This document shows, one piece after another, positions 16,644-28,280 of a DNA stretch of 64,000 nt. The notes under the pieces are model-generated. The model ran no database searches, was not told the origin of the DNA, and was given only the letters and a program-made list of their open reading frames with translations. The stretch is taken from assembly GCF_016907355.1 (NCBI RefSeq), contig NZ_JAFBBW010000001.1:2604001-2668000 (forward strand). The letters run 5' to 3'. Position 1 is the stretch's first letter. Every line of letters starts with the position of its first letter. A program made the translations under genes and the position numbers. Source of the stretch: Agromyces aurantiacus. Its GTDB lineage: Bacteria > Actinomycetota > Actinomycetes > Actinomycetales > Microbacteriaceae.

Positions 16644-18002
16644 TCACGAGAACGTGCGGGCACCCGGCGGGAGGGGGCCGTCGGATCGGTCGGCAGGCGC
16701 AGCTCGCGGCGCGCGGGCCGGCCGGCGCGTCGTCGCCGTGCCGGCGTCGTCGCGCTCCCACCCTTCGCCCGCGGTCGGCAACGCGCCCGGCGTCCCCGGC
16801 CGCACGAGCGAGGCAGGCCGCACCGCCCCGCGGCCGAATCTCCGGACCACCTCGTCGACCGTGCGTTCGGCGTCGCGCCAGTCCTCGTCGGGGTCCCACA
16901 GGGGCGCGCCATCCCCCGCGGGACGCAGTTGCTCGCCGCGGACGCCGATGAGCCGGACCCGCCGCCCGTCGCCCACGAGCTCGCCCAACGGCACGAGCGC
17001 CTCCTCGTAGATGCGACGCGCGACATCGGTCGGTTCGGCGAGCGTGCGCGACCGCGTGACGGTCGTGAAGTCGCCGTACCGGAGCTTCAGCGTGATCGTG
17101 CGCGCCAGCATCCCGGCCCTGCGGAGCCGCACGCCCACGTCGGTCGCGAGGCGCAGGAGCTCGCGGGCGATGTCGTCGTGCTCGACCAGGTCGTGGTCGA
17201 ACGTGGTCTCGTGGCCGATGCTCTTCTCGACCCGGCGCGTCTCGACCTCCCGCGGATCGACGCCGTTCGCGAGCTGGGAGAGCCGCGCGGCGAGGGCGGG
17301 GCCGACCGCACGGGTCAGCGCATCGGCCGGCATCTCGGCGACATCGCCCACGGTGCGCAGGCCGAGCTTGCGCAGCGATTCCTCGGTGACGCGGCCGACG
17401 CCCCAGAGGGCCGAGACGGGCAGCGGATGCAGGAACGCCGTCGTCTGGTCGGCCGGGACCACGAGCATTCCGTCGGGCTTGGCGCGGCTCGAGGCGACCT
17501 TGGCGACGTACTTGCTCGCCGCCACGCCGACCGAGCAGGTCAGGCCCGTCTCGTCGTGGACGCGCCGGCGGATCGTCCACGCGATCTCGGCGGGACTGCC
17601 GTGGAGCCGACGCGCGCCCGACACGTCGAGGAACGCCTCGTCGATCGAGAGCGGCTCCACGAGCGGCGTGAGCTCGCGGAAGATCGTCATGACCCGCTCG
17701 GAGTACTCCGCGTACCGCCCGTAATCGCCGCGCAGCACGACCGCGTTCGGGCAGCGCTGGAGCGCGACCGACATGGGCATCGCGGAGTTCACGCCGAACC
17801 GCCGCGCCTCGTAGCTCGCGGCCGCGACCACGCCGCGGCCCGCGGTTCCGCCGACGAGCACCGGCCTGCCCCGGAGCTCGGGGCGACGCAGCAGCTCGAC
17901 GGAGACGAAGAACGCATCCATGTCGACGTGCAGGATCGGGGTCGCCGAGTCGTCGACCGGCCCGGTCGTGACCTGGCGCGACGAGCCGTCCTGCTTGCTC
18001 AT
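16644..18002 (-). CDS. dinB: DNA polymerase IV (Y family)
   Basis: This 452-residue translesion polymerase extends mismatched or damaged primer ends without proofreading. Metal ligands are D27 (HVDMDAFFVSVE, 25-36) and the SIDEAFLDVS block (D121, E122). The FF after DMDA is the steric-gate region. Helix-hairpin-helix and little-finger regions follow (LWGVGRVTEESLRKLG; later GETTFD-like HETTFDHD). It is about 100 residues longer than E. coli DinB, the excess being a basic Pro/Ala-rich tail after about 400. The ATG at 18002 is preceded by TAGGGT six bases upstream. I see no clear LexA box at the promoter. Confidence 0.94.
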   Translation of the reverse strand: MSKQDGSSRQVTTGPVDDSATPILHVDMDAFFVSVELLRRPELRGRPVLVGGTAGRGVVAAASYEARRFGVNSAMPMSVALQRCPNAVVLRGDYGRYAEYSERVMTIFRELTPLVEPLSIDEAFLDVSGARRLHGSPAEIAWTIRRRVHDETGLTCSVGVAASKYVAKVASSRAKPDGMLVVPADQTTAFLHPLPVSALWGVGRVTEESLRKLGLRTVGDVAEMPADALTRAVGPALAARLSQLANGVDPREVETRRVEKSIGHETTFDHDLVEHDDIARELLRLATDVGVRLRRAGMLARTITLKLRYGDFTTVTRSRTLAEPTDVARRIYEEALVPLGELVGDGRRVRLIGVRGEQLRPAGDGAPLWDPDEDWRDAERTVDEVVRRFGRGAVRPASLVRPGTPGALPTAGEGWERDDAGTATTRRPARAPRAAPADRSDGPLPPGARTFS

Positions 18003-18008
18003 GCTGCG

Positions 18009-18014
18009 ACCCTA
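18009..18014 (-). promoter_or_regulatory. Leaderless -10 box of dinB
   Basis: On the minus strand TAGGGT is followed by CGCAGC and then the dinB ATG. Confidence 0.55.
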
Positions 18015-18071
18015 CCGGTGGGCACCGATGACGGGCCCGACGGCCGGGACCGCTGGCGGTTCACCGACCGG

Positions 18072-18770
18072 TCAGAACCCGCCGAAGTCGCCGCCCCCGA
18101 AATCACCGCCTCCGAAGTCGCCGCCTCCGAAGTCGCCGCCCGAGCCGCCCCAGTCGCCGCCGCCGAAATCGCCGCCCGAGCCACCCCAGTCGCCGCCCGA
18201 GTCTCCCGCGCCGGCGTCGCCCGCGCCGGCACCCGCGTCGCCGGCATCGGCGCCGCCGGCATCGGCCGCATCCGCGCCCGACGCGTCGAACGCACCGGGG
18301 TCGGGCAGGAACGCCTGCGCGATCGCCGAGCCGATCACGACACCCGCGACCGTGCCGAGCAACGAGCTGCCCACCATCGAACCGAACGAGGGGCCGCCGC
18401 GGCCGTACGCGGCACCGCCGGCCGGCGCGCCGGCGAACGCGCGCTCCATCGAGCCGGGCTGACGCAGCTCCTGGCGTGTCGCCGCGCGCGCGAGCGCCTG
18501 CGGGTCGTCGGAGACCAGTCGCTCCCCCGCGGGCGCCTGCTCGGCGAGCGAGCGGAACACCTGCTGGCGCTGCTCGGGCGTCAGCTTCGCGAACGCCTCG
18601 GCATGCACGGCCTCGATCGACTCGGGCGGCGCCGTGCGGAGCAGGTAGCGGTAGCGCTCGATCGCGAGCTCGTCGTCACTGAGGCGACGCTGCTGCGGCG
18701 CCTGCGGCACCGGCGGTGCCGCCTGCCGGGCGCGGTCGTCGCCGCCGAAGAGCCGGTCAAGGAATCCCAT
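18072..18770 (-). CDS. Glycine-rich protein with GGDFG repeats
   Basis: This is a 232-residue protein. Residues 1-95 are a helical, charged region beginning MGFLDRLFGGDD, containing LSDDELAIERYRYLL and AFAKLTPEQRQQVFRSLA. A hydrophobic Gly/Ala segment (about 128-150, SMVGSSLLGTVAGVVIGSAIA) could insert in the membrane. The C-terminus is low complexity: Ala/Gly/Asp, then repeated GGDFG/GGDWG units ending GGF. The pattern of a flexible Gly/Asp/Phe tail is shared by several actinobacterial proteins of unknown function. The ATG at 18770 follows GAGGACATC. I assign no function. Confidence 0.72.
   Translation of the reverse strand: MGFLDRLFGGDDRARQAAPPVPQAPQQRRLSDDELAIERYRYLLRTAPPESIEAVHAEAFAKLTPEQRQQVFRSLAEQAPAGERLVSDDPQALARAATRQELRQPGSMERAFAGAPAGGAAYGRGGPSFGSMVGSSLLGTVAGVVIGSAIAQAFLPDPGAFDASGADAADAGGADAGDAGAGAGDAGAGDSGGDWGGSGGDFGGGDWGGSGGDFGGGDFGGGDFGGGDFGGF
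18078..18200 (-). repeat. 15-base tandem coding repeats
   Basis: The 3' end of the preceding gene is built from imperfect 15-base units (minus strand, roughly GGAGGCGGCGACTTC), each coding GGGDF or GGDWG. Units differ at third positions, so this is an old coding repeat rather than a recent slippage tract. It is not CRISPR: there are no spacers. Confidence 0.7.
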
Positions 18771-18840
18771 GATGTCCTCACTCTCGTAGGGGCGGCCAGC
18801 GTAGCGATGCCCGCCTTGAAGGCGCTGGGAACGCCCGGGA

Positions 18841-18896
18841 CGACGAGAGCGGATGTCGCAGCGCGCGCGTGCGCGTCGCGACATCCGCTCTCGTCG
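18841..18896. terminator. Long inverted repeat downstream of gatB
   Basis: CGACGAGAGCGGATGTCG (18841-18858) is perfectly complementary to 18879-18896, an 18-base arm extended by one more pair, with a GC-rich loop. It starts 12 bases past the gatB stop. There is no T-run on either side, so it is probably a factor-independent hairpin that ends or stabilises the gatCAB message; it also lies upstream of the glycine-rich gene. Confidence 0.55.
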
Positions 18897-18907
18897 AGAC
18901 GGTCGGG

Positions 18908-20428
18908 CTACCCCTCGGCGCCCGCGCGCTCGAGCACGAGTTCGCGCACGCGAGCGGCATCGGCCTTGCCCTGCATCGCCTTCATGACCGCGCCGATCAC
19001 GGCGCCGGCGGCCTGGACCTTGCCGTCGCGGATCTTGGCGAGCACGTCGGGCTGCGCGGCGAGCGCGTCGTCGATCGCGGCGATGAGCGCGCCGTCGTCG
19101 GAGACGACCGCGAGACCACGCGCGTCGACGATCTCGCGCGGCGACCCCTCGCCCGCGATGACGCCCTCGAGCACCTGGCGCGCCAGGCGGTCGGTGAGCG
19201 TGCCCTCCTCGACGAGCGCAGCCAGTTCGGCGACGTCGGCCGGCTCGGCCAGCTCCGAGGCATCCGTGCCCCGAGCGTTCGCGATGCGGGTCAGCTCGCC
19301 CGTCCACCACTTGCGCGCGGCGGAGGGCGTGGCGCCGGCCTCGACCGTCGCGAGCACCTCGTTGAGCAGGCCGCCGTTGACCACGCCCTGGAAGTCGATG
19401 TCGCTGAACCCCCACTCGGCCTTGAGCCGGCGACGCCGGGCCGCGGGCGGCTCGGGCAGCGCGGCGCGCAGCTCCTCGATGAGGGCGGGCTCGGGCTCGA
19501 CCGGCAGCAGGTCGGGCTCGGGGAAGTACCGGTAGTCGTCGGCGTCGGACTTCGGACGACCCGGGCTCGTCGTGCCCGTGTCCTCGTGCCAGTGGCGGGT
19601 CTCCTGCGTGATCGTGCCGCCCTCGGCGAGGATGGCCGCCTGGCGCTGGATCTCGTAGCGCACGGCGCGCTCGACCGAGCGCATCGAGTTGACGTTCTTC
19701 GTCTCGGTGCGGGTGCCGAACTTCTCCTGGCCCTTGGGTCGCAGCGAGACGTTCGCGTCGCAGCGCAGGTTGCCCCGCTCCATGCGCGCCTCGGAGATGC
19801 CGAGCGAGAGCACGATGTCGCGGATCGTCGCGACGTACGCGCGCGCGAGCGCGGGAGCATCCGCCCCCGCCCCGACGATGGGCTTGGTCACGATCTCGAC
19901 GAGCGGCACGCCGGCCCGGTTGTAGTCGACGAGCGAGTACTCGGCGCCCTGGATGCGGCCCGTCGTGCCGCCGACGTGGGTGAGCTTGCCCGCGTCCTCC
20001 TCCATGTGCGCACGCTCGATCGCGACCTGGAACGTGCGGCCGTTCTCGAGCTCGACCTCGACCGAACCCTCGAACGCGATGGGCTCGTCGTACTGCGAGA
20101 TCTGGTAGTTCTTGCCGAGGTCGGGGTAGAAGTAGTTCTTCCGCGCGAACCGGCTCGACGGCGCGATCGAGCAGCCGAGCGCGAGCCCGAGCGAGATCGA
20201 GTACCGCACGGCGGTGCCGTTGACCACCGGGAGCGAGCCGGGCAGGCCCATGTCGACCGGCGCGACGAGCGTGTTCGGCCCGGCGCCGTGGTAGGCGCTG
20301 TTCGCCGGGTTCGGCGCCGGCGAGAACATCTTGGTCGCCGTGTTGAGCTCGACGTGCACCTCGAGGCCGATCACCGGCTCGAAGCGCGCGAGCGCCTCGT
20401 CGAAGTCCATCAGTGCCGCGCGCGCCAT
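18908..20428 (-). CDS. gatB: Asp/Glu-tRNA(Asn/Gln) amidotransferase subunit B
   Basis: This 506-residue subunit B of GatCAB phosphorylates the misacylated Glu-tRNA(Gln) or Asp-tRNA(Asn) and presents it for transamidation. The N-terminal cradle begins [20 protein letters not shown]. Signature segments [14 protein letters not shown] and [12 protein letters not shown] are present. The C-terminal helical tail domain (about 370-506, ending in [15 protein letters not shown]) contacts the tRNA elbow. The ATG overlaps the gatA stop (ATGA). The complete CAB operon implies that the cell makes Gln-tRNA or Asn-tRNA indirectly. Confidence 0.97.
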   Translation of the reverse strand: MARAALMDFDEALARFEPVIGLEVHVELNTATKMFSPAPNPANSAYHGAGPNTLVAPVDMGLPGSLPVVNGTAVRYSISLGLALGCSIAPSSRFARKNYFYPDLGKNYQISQYDEPIAFEGSVEVELENGRTFQVAIERAHMEEDAGKLTHVGGTTGRIQGAEYSLVDYNRAGVPLVEIVTKPIVGAGADAPALARAYVATIRDIVLSLGISEARMERGNLRCDANVSLRPKGQEKFGTRTETKNVNSMRSVERAVRYEIQRQAAILAEGGTITQETRHWHEDTGTTSPGRPKSDADDYRYFPEPDLLPVEPEPALIEELRAALPEPPAARRRRLKAEWGFSDIDFQGVVNGGLLNEVLATVEAGATPSAARKWWTGELTRIANARGTDASELAEPADVAELAALVEEGTLTDRLARQVLEGVIAGEGSPREIVDARGLAVVSDDGALIAAIDDALAAQPDVLAKIRDGKVQAAGAVIGAVMKAMQGKADAARVRELVLERAGAEG

Positions 20429-21957
20429 CAGACCACGCCCTCCTCGGTCGCCTTGAGTTCGTGGGTGGACAGGTCGGGGGCCTGCGCGAGCAGCGGGCCG
20501 CCCCACCGGTCGACGAGCAGCGCCTCGAGCGCGCCGCCGACGTTGTAGAGCCGAGCGTCCTCGCGCGCGGGCGCGAGGAACTGGATGCCCGCCGGCAGCC
20601 CGTCCTCCGGCGCGAGGCCGGACGGCACCGAGATGCCGGGGACGCCCGCGAGGTTCGCGGGGATCGTCGCGACGTCGTTGAGGTACATCGCGAGCGGGTC
20701 GTCGAGCTTCTCGCCGAGCTTGAACGCGGTCGTCGGCGCGGTCGGCGTGGCGAGCACGTCGACCTCGGCGAACGCGGCGTCGAAATCGCGCTGCACGAGC
20801 GTGCGCACCTTCTGGGCGCTGCCGTAGTAGGCGTCGTAGTACCCCGCCGAGAGGGCGTAGGTGCCGAGGATGATGCGGCGCTTGACCTCGGGGCCGAACC
20901 CGGCCTCGCGGGTCGCGGCCATGACCTGCTCGACGGTGCCGCCGCCCTCGGGCGTGACGCGCAGGCCGAAGCGCACGGAGTCGAACTTCGCGAGGTTCGA
21001 CGACGCCTCCGCAGGCAGGATCAGGTAGTACGCCGCGATCGCGTACTCGAAGCTCGGCGCGCCGACCTCGACGATCTCGGCGCCGTTGGCGGCGAGCAGC
21101 TCGAGCGCCTCGTGGAAGCGCTGCCGCACGCCGGCCTGGACGCCCTCGGAGTCGAGTTCCTTCACGACGCCGATGCGCAGCCCCGAGACATCCGCTCGCC
21201 GGACCGCCTCGGCCATCGAGGGCCACGGGTCGGGGATCGAGGTCTGGTCGTGCGGGTCGTGCCCGGCGATCACGTCGTGCAGCAGCGCCGCGTCGAGCAC
21301 CGTGCGGCTGACCGGGCCGATCTGGTCGAGCGAGCTCGCGAGCGCGATCGAGCCGTACCGGCTCACGCCGCCGTACGTGGGCTTCACGCCGACGGTGCCG
21401 GTCACGTGCGCCGGCTGGCGGATGGAGCCACCGGTGTCGCTGCCGAGCGCGAGGGGCGCCTCGAAGGCCGCGACCGCGGCCGCGGAACCGCCGCCCGAGC
21501 CGCCGGGGATGCGCTCGAGGTCCCACGGGTTGTGCGTCGGGCCGTACGCCGAGTGCTCGGTCGAGGAGCCCATCGCGAACTCGTCCATGTTGGTCTTGCC
21601 GAGCGGGATCATGCCCGCCTCGCGCACCTTCCGGACGGGCGTCGCGTCGTACGGCGGGATCCAGCCCTCGAGGATGCGCGAGCCGGAGGTCGACGGCATG
21701 CCCCTGGTGACCAGCACGTCCTTCACCGCGATCGGCACGCCCGCGAGCGGGCCGAGCTCCTCGCCGGCCGCTCGGCGGCGGTCGACCTCGGCAGCAGTCT
21801 CGAGGGCGGCCTCGTTGACGTGCAGGTACGCGTGCACGGCGCCGTCGACGGCGGCGATGCGGTCGAGGTGGGCGCGGGTCGCCTCGACGGACGAGACCTC
21901 GCCGGAGGCGAGCTTGGCGGCGAGGTCGGCGGCGCTGAGCCGGATGAGGTCGCTCAC
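20428..21957 (-). CDS. gatA: Asp/Glu-tRNA(Asn/Gln) amidotransferase subunit A
   Basis: This 509-residue amidase-signature enzyme releases ammonia from glutamine and channels it to GatB. The catalytic triad Lys-cisSer-Ser is visible: K in IAVKDV (about 75), the Ser in [12 protein letters not shown] (about 155), and the nucleophile in [11 protein letters not shown] (about 179). Its ATG overlaps the gatC stop by four bases. It groups with GatA rather than with free amidases because it is embedded in a complete gatCAB operon and has the standard length (about 490-510). Confidence 0.97.
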   Translation of the reverse strand: MSDLIRLSAADLAAKLASGEVSSVEATRAHLDRIAAVDGAVHAYLHVNEAALETAAEVDRRRAAGEELGPLAGVPIAVKDVLVTRGMPSTSGSRILEGWIPPYDATPVRKVREAGMIPLGKTNMDEFAMGSSTEHSAYGPTHNPWDLERIPGGSGGGSAAAVAAFEAPLALGSDTGGSIRQPAHVTGTVGVKPTYGGVSRYGSIALASSLDQIGPVSRTVLDAALLHDVIAGHDPHDQTSIPDPWPSMAEAVRRADVSGLRIGVVKELDSEGVQAGVRQRFHEALELLAANGAEIVEVGAPSFEYAIAAYYLILPAEASSNLAKFDSVRFGLRVTPEGGGTVEQVMAATREAGFGPEVKRRIILGTYALSAGYYDAYYGSAQKVRTLVQRDFDAAFAEVDVLATPTAPTTAFKLGEKLDDPLAMYLNDVATIPANLAGVPGISVPSGLAPEDGLPAGIQFLAPAREDARLYNVGGALEALLVDRWGGPLLAQAPDLSTHELKATEEGVV

Positions 21958-22253
21958 TGCTCCTCCCCCAGGATCGCGGAGACGACGAACCGCGCGCCGT
22001 CGTGCTCGGGGGCGCCCGAGAGCACCTGCTCGACGGTGAGCACGTCGGTCGGGACGTCCTCGCGGAGCGGGTTGTGCAGCGGGATCGGGTGGCTGGTGGG
22101 CACGACGTCGGGCGTGGCCACCTCGCTCACCTTCTCGACCGCCTGCATGATCTGGCCGAGTTCCGTGGTGAGGTGGCCGATCTCTTCCTCGGTGAGCGCG
22201 ATGCGAGCGAGGTTCGCGAGGTGCGCGACCTGCTCGGCGCTGATTTCAGACAT
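21954..22253 (-). CDS. gatC: Asp/Glu-tRNA(Asn/Gln) amidotransferase subunit C
   Basis: This 99-residue small subunit wraps around the GatA-GatB interface and stabilises the complex. The N-terminal helix [21 protein letters not shown] and the central block [17 protein letters not shown] are typical. It begins at an ATG with GGAG six bases upstream and is the first gene of the operon. A TAGAAT -10 box 36 bases upstream lies over the end of the neighbouring phosphoesterase gene. Confidence 0.95.
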   Translation of the reverse strand: MSEISAEQVAHLANLARIALTEEEIGHLTTELGQIMQAVEKVSEVATPDVVPTSHPIPLHNPLREDVPTDVLTVEQVLSGAPEHDGARFVVSAILGEEQ

Positions 22254-22288
22254 GCTGCTCCGTCGTGTGGGGATGGGGATGCCCAGCG

Positions 22289-22294
22289 ATTCTA
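22289..22294 (-). promoter_or_regulatory. -10 box of gatCAB
   Basis: TAGAAT on the minus strand, 36 bases before the gatC ATG, giving a leader of about 29 bases with a ribosome binding site. It overlaps the stop codon of the upstream phosphoesterase gene. Confidence 0.5.
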
Positions 22295-24064
22295 TCGAGG
22301 CGCGCCGAACAGGCCGACGCCGTACTTCTGCAGCGCCTCGTACGCGTCGCCGTAGGTCTCGGGCTCCGGTTCGCCGTCGGCGCCGTACTTCGCGATGAGC
22401 ATGCCGAGCAGGCCGCGTGCCGGCGGGCTGAGCGGCGCCGCACGGTGCGCGTCGCCCGGGTGCGGCGGTTCGGCCTCGGGATTCGGCGGCGTGTACTGCG
22501 GCGTCGTGACCGGCCAGCTGAGCGGATGCCGCGGGGTGTCGCGGGTCACGGCGTTCAGGATGTCGGGCGCGCCGTCGTCGCGGGCCGTGAGCGGGTCGAG
22601 TCGGTGGAGCTTGCAGAGCGTCGCGATGACCGACCCGTGGTGCATGGCGTCGTGGATGACGCCGCCCTCGGCGGTGTACGCCGAGATCGCGATCGCCGGC
22701 ACCCGGCAGCCGAGGCGGTCGAACGCGAAGCCCATCTCGCCGGGCTTCGCGTCGGGGTGCGGCGGCGTGCCAGCGGGCGGCGCGACGTGGTCGTAGGTGC
22801 CGCCGTGCTCGTCGAACGTGATGAGGAGCATCGTGTTGACGGCGTTGGATCCGCCCTCGGTGGCGCTCTCGCGGATCGCGCTGTAGATGCGGTGGATCAG
22901 CAGCTCGCCCGCGCGCACGTCGGAGATCGCGCTGTCGGTGACCTCGCCGCCCTCCACCTCGGACTCGCGCAGCGGCCCCACCGGCGGGTGGAAATCGTTG
23001 TGGTCGTAGATCATGCGCGGCTCGACGAACGAGTAGGGCGGGAGCTTGCCGTCGGCGACGTCGCTCCAGAACTGCGACATGGGTGCGAAGTGCTCCGTGC
23101 GCCAGTACTTCTCGAGTGCCGGTGCGTGGATGATGCCGGTCATCGACACGAGCTGCAGGTCGTCGAAGTAGATGCGCCAGTCGAGCCCGGCGTCCTCGAG
23201 CCGGTTGAAGATCGTCGGGGCGGGCTTCGCCTCGAGCCACTTGCGGTAGCCCGCGCCGCCGCGATTGGTGACGAAGCCGTGCGAGGTCGACGCATGGAAG
23301 AAGGAGCGGTTGCAGAACGTCTGCGAGGGCACCGCGCAGTGCCAGGCGTCGTAGACGGCGAATCCCTTCGCGAGCGTCGAGAGCACGGGCAGCATCTCGG
23401 GCGAGAACGACCCCATGATCTGGCGGAGGTCGCGGTGCCCGGCGACGTCGACGTCGTGCTCGACGTGATGGGCGTAGTCGGTGAGGAAGCCCGACATGCT
23501 TGCAGCGGCGCCGGCATCGGGCGCGTTGTACGGCGCCGTCATGTCGTCGATCGCGGCGGTCGCGTTCGACGCGGGACGGATCGTGCCGAAGAGCTGGGTG
23601 TTGACGTGCGGGTACTCCTCGCCCGGGTCGGGGTGCGGGCGGCTCATGATGAGGTCGGTCGCACCGGCGTACACGTGCGCCGCGACGACCTCGCCGTCGG
23701 GTGCGGTGTTGGCGTAGTCGCCGAACGCGAGCCCGTCGAACGTGGTGCCGTCCGGCACGGTGTCGGCGTCGTAGAGCCAGCCGAGGAGGTTGTCGAACGA
23801 GCGGTTCTCGCCCATCACCACGACGAGGTGGTCGAAGCCGGGCTTCGACCGCGGCGTCGGCGGGGCGGGAAGGGCGGCGAACCCGGCTGCGCCCTCGCTC
23901 AGCCCGGTCGAGTGCCCGGCCGCGGCGCCCACCGCGGCCGCACCGCCACCGGCCACGACGGCGGCGGCGCCCGCGACGCCGCCCAGCTTCAGGAACTCAC
24001 GGCGCGTCGCGCCGAACCGCGCCGCCTCCTCGTCGTGATCCCGGTCGTCGCCGGCCTCCGCCAT
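22292..24064 (-). CDS. Tat-exported phosphoesterase (phospholipase C / acid phosphatase family)
   Basis: This 590-residue secreted protein has a twin-arginine signal (TRREFLKLGGVAG, about 20-32) followed by a hydrophobic Ala/Gly stretch. The phosphoesterase domain (PF04185) starts at FDHLVVVMGENRSFDNLLGWL, where E and N of GENRSFD bind the metal in AcpA/PLC-type enzymes. Later conserved boxes are AVPSQTFCNRSFF and LLITFDEHGGTYDHV, with further Asp and His ligands. It should act outside the membrane on phospholipids or phosphate monoesters, for phosphate scavenging or virulence-like lipid breakdown; the substrate is uncertain. GAGGGGGCGGC precedes the ATG. Confidence 0.9.
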   Translation of the reverse strand: MAEAGDDRDHDEEAARFGATRREFLKLGGVAGAAAVVAGGGAAAVGAAAGHSTGLSEGAAGFAALPAPPTPRSKPGFDHLVVVMGENRSFDNLLGWLYDADTVPDGTTFDGLAFGDYANTAPDGEVVAAHVYAGATDLIMSRPHPDPGEEYPHVNTQLFGTIRPASNATAAIDDMTAPYNAPDAGAAASMSGFLTDYAHHVEHDVDVAGHRDLRQIMGSFSPEMLPVLSTLAKGFAVYDAWHCAVPSQTFCNRSFFHASTSHGFVTNRGGAGYRKWLEAKPAPTIFNRLEDAGLDWRIYFDDLQLVSMTGIIHAPALEKYWRTEHFAPMSQFWSDVADGKLPPYSFVEPRMIYDHNDFHPPVGPLRESEVEGGEVTDSAISDVRAGELLIHRIYSAIRESATEGGSNAVNTMLLITFDEHGGTYDHVAPPAGTPPHPDAKPGEMGFAFDRLGCRVPAIAISAYTAEGGVIHDAMHHGSVIATLCKLHRLDPLTARDDGAPDILNAVTRDTPRHPLSWPVTTPQYTPPNPEAEPPHPGDAHRAAPLSPPARGLLGMLIAKYGADGEPEPETYGDAYEALQKYGVGLFGAPR

Positions 24065-24073
24065 GCCGCCCCC

Positions 24074-26329
<2,256 letters not shown>

Positions 26330-26413
26330 ACGACGGCCGCCGACGCCCATGCGCCGGGGGCGCGGATCAGCGGTCCGTGCGCACCGATCCGCCCGCCGCG
26401 CCGGCGCGGAGGC

Positions 26414-26441
26414 GGGGTGCGCGGCCCCCACCGCGCACCCC
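26414..26441 (-). terminator. Hairpin downstream of the 26466 membrane gene
   Basis: GGGGTGCGCGG (26414-26424) pairs perfectly with CCGCGCACCCC (26431-26441) around CCCCCA; the stem can be extended on both sides by GGAGG/CCTCC with a bulge. It lies 25 bases past the stop of the minus-strand gene at 26466. There is no T-run. The 148-base gap holds nothing else apart from the ligA promoter. Confidence 0.5.
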
Positions 26442-26465
26442 CTCCGGCGCAGCACTCCCCAAGCG

Positions 26466-27263
26466 CTATGCGCCGAAGCCGGCGGCGTCCACCTTGCGGT
26501 GATACCGCGTGCCGGTCTTGCCGCCCAGGATGGCGCCGCCGAGGCTGGCGAGCAGCACGATGACCAGGGTGACGATCCCCGCGACCGTGAGCTCGCCCTC
26601 GGTGACGGGGATGCGCGGGAACGTGTTCAGGCTGGCGAGGACGTCGTACTGCGCGCCGGCGCCGGCCGCGATGACCGCACCGACGACCGCGATGACGATC
26701 GCCCAGAGCCAGACGGCGATGCCCTGCTTCATGCCGTTGAAGCGCGCCATCCGCCCGGCGACGTAGCCGCCCGCGAAGTAGGCGACGAACAGGATCACCA
26801 GCAGCGCGATCGCACCGACGATGCCGATGGTCTGCGCGTTCTGCGCGGCGGCCTCGTCGACCGCCTCGCCGAGCGTGCCGATGCCGAGCGCCGCGCCGGT
26901 CGCCGCGAGCAGCGCGGTGAGCAGCACGCCGACGCCGACGGCGGTGAGCCATCCGAAGAACGCCGCGCCGAACTTGATGCCGCCGTATCGCTCGCGCTCG
27001 CGGTCGACGACCGCTGCGCGCACCGCCGGGTCGGCGATGGGCCGCTCGTCGCGGACGGCGCGGTCCTCGCGCACGACCCGCTCGTCGGCGATGCCGTCGC
27101 CGTCGGTGTCGACGCGGCGTTCGGCCACGCGCTCGCGCTCGACCGTGCCGTCGTCGCGCACGATCGTGCGGTCGTCGTGCACGGTGTCGGTCGGAACCGG
27201 GCGCTCGGCCGGCGTGCCCGCCGGATACGGCTCGCGGCCGGGCCGATCGGATGAGGTGCTCAT
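26466..27263 (-). CDS. Multi-pass membrane protein, paralogue A
   Basis: This is a 265-residue protein. The first 95 residues are hydrophilic and rich in charged repeats (DDRTIVRDDG, ERVAERRVDTDGDGIADE). After GGIKFGAAFFGWLTA come four predicted helices, and shared landmarks GGYVAGRMARF, QGIAVWLWA, SLGGAILGGKTG and YHRKVDAAGFGA at the C-terminus. The 27418 gene has the same landmarks in the same order, so the two are tandem paralogues. The DxDxDG-like stretch in DTDGDGIADE could bind calcium. GAGGGG precedes the ATG. Function unknown. Confidence 0.8.
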   Translation of the reverse strand: MSTSSDRPGREPYPAGTPAERPVPTDTVHDDRTIVRDDGTVERERVAERRVDTDGDGIADERVVREDRAVRDERPIADPAVRAAVVDRERERYGGIKFGAAFFGWLTAVGVGVLLTALLAATGAALGIGTLGEAVDEAAAQNAQTIGIVGAIALLVILFVAYFAGGYVAGRMARFNGMKQGIAVWLWAIVIAVVGAVIAAGAGAQYDVLASLNTFPRIPVTEGELTVAGIVTLVIVLLASLGGAILGGKTGTRYHRKVDAAGFGA

Positions 27264-27417
27264 GACAGGTCCCCTCTCGTCGTGCGCCGCACGGCGGATG
27301 GTGCCTGCGGCGCCGTCTCGACCATAGGGCGAACCCGGCTCGTCGGGAGGGGCCTTGACAACGGTGCGATCAGTGCCCTCGGATGCAGCGAACGTCCGGC
27401 CCGCGTTCAGCCCGGGG

Positions 27418-28131
27418 TCAGGCGTCGAGGCCGACCGCGTCGACGCGACGGTGGTACCGCACGCCGACGACGGCGCCCAGGATCGCCCCGCCGAGGCTGA
27501 CGATCGCGACGCCGACGCCCACGGCGATCCAGGCGATCACGAGCAGGTCCGCGGACACGGGCAGGCGAGGGACCGCCTGCGCAACCGCAGCCAGGATGCC
27601 GTACCGGACGTCGAGCGCCGCACCCGCCACGGCGACCGCGATCACGGCGACGAGGGCCCACACCCAGACCGCGACGCCCTGCGCGATCGGGCTGAAGCGG
27701 GCCATCCGCCCCGCCACGTAGCCGCCGCAGTAGAACGCCGCGAGCAGGATCGCGAGCAGCGCGCCCGTCACCACCCAGCCGACCGTGAGCGCGTCGAGCG
27801 GGCCGACGGCGCCCACGGCCCAGGGGTCGGGCAGCACGCGCACGCCGAGCAGCGCGGCGACGACGACGAGGACGCCGACGACGCCCGCCCCGCTCGCGGA
27901 CGCGGTCAGCCATCCGAAGAACGCCGACCCGATCTTCGGACCGCCGAACGCCGCGCGCTGGCGTTCGGCGACCTCCTCGATCGTGATCGGGCGGTCGTCG
28001 ACGACCACGTCGTCCCAGGGCGTCTCGGCGTCGGCGCCGATCCGGGCGAGCGGAGTGGGCGCGGTGTCGAGCGTGCGGAACGGCTCGGCGGGGTCACGGG
28101 CGGGGTCGGCGGGGTACAGCGGGTAGGTCAC
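27418..28131 (-). CDS. Multi-pass membrane protein, paralogue B
   Basis: This is a 237-residue protein with about four membrane helices. Residues 85-237 align with paralogue A by landmarks: GPKIGSAFFGWLTA, FYCGGYVAGRMARF, QGVAVWVWA, SLGGAILGAVVG and RYHRRVDAVGLDA. Its hydrophilic N-terminus is different (no DTDGDG stretch). The GTG at 28131 has GAGGAG five bases upstream; the translation-start region (GAG GAG CTGTC) resembles that of paralogue A (GAG GGG ACCTGTC), suggesting the duplication included the ribosome binding site. Function unknown. Confidence 0.78.
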   Translation of the reverse strand: MTYPLYPADPARDPAEPFRTLDTAPTPLARIGADAETPWDDVVVDDRPITIEEVAERQRAAFGGPKIGSAFFGWLTASASGAGVVGVLVVVAALLGVRVLPDPWAVGAVGPLDALTVGWVVTGALLAILLAAFYCGGYVAGRMARFSPIAQGVAVWVWALVAVIAVAVAGAALDVRYGILAAVAQAVPRLPVSADLLVIAWIAVGVGVAIVSLGGAILGAVVGVRYHRRVDAVGLDA

Positions 28132-28170
28132 GACAGCTCCTCGTCACTCGCGTGACGCCGGGGTGCGCCG

Positions 28171-28200
28171 CGCGAACCTACGCGAATCTACGCGAAACGA
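28171..28200. repeat. Three 10-base direct repeats upstream of paralogue B
   Basis: CGCGAACCTA, CGCGAATCTA and CGCGAAACGA follow one another without gaps, so CGCGAA recurs exactly every 10 bases, one helical turn. On the minus strand the tract reads TTCGCG three times with TAGATT and TAGGTT between, 40-70 bases before the GTG at 28131. It looks like an array of binding sites for a regulator on one face of the helix, overlapping possible -10 boxes. Confidence 0.5.
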
Positions 28201-28206
28201 CCACCG

Positions 28207-28230
28207 GATGTCACCCGTTCGGGTGACATC
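28207..28230. terminator. Perfect hairpin between mnmA and paralogue B
   Basis: GATGTCACCCG (28207-28217) pairs perfectly with CGGGTGACATC (28220-28230) around TT. It lies 50 bases past the mnmA stop. With no T-run it could be a terminator for mnmA or an operator for paralogue B, next to the phased repeats. Confidence 0.5.
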
Positions 28231-28280
28231 ACGTCATGCGGCGCGGCTGGGGCGCAGCGAGGACGGCCGCCGAAGCCGTC

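Noticed and set aside
18078..18200. CRISPR-like array
   Set aside because: Units are 15 bases, adjacent, without spacers, and encode GGDFG in frame.
22292..24064. Phosphoesterase as virulence or toxin system
   Set aside because: Single secreted enzyme with no partner genes; family is common in soil actinobacteria for phosphate scavenging.
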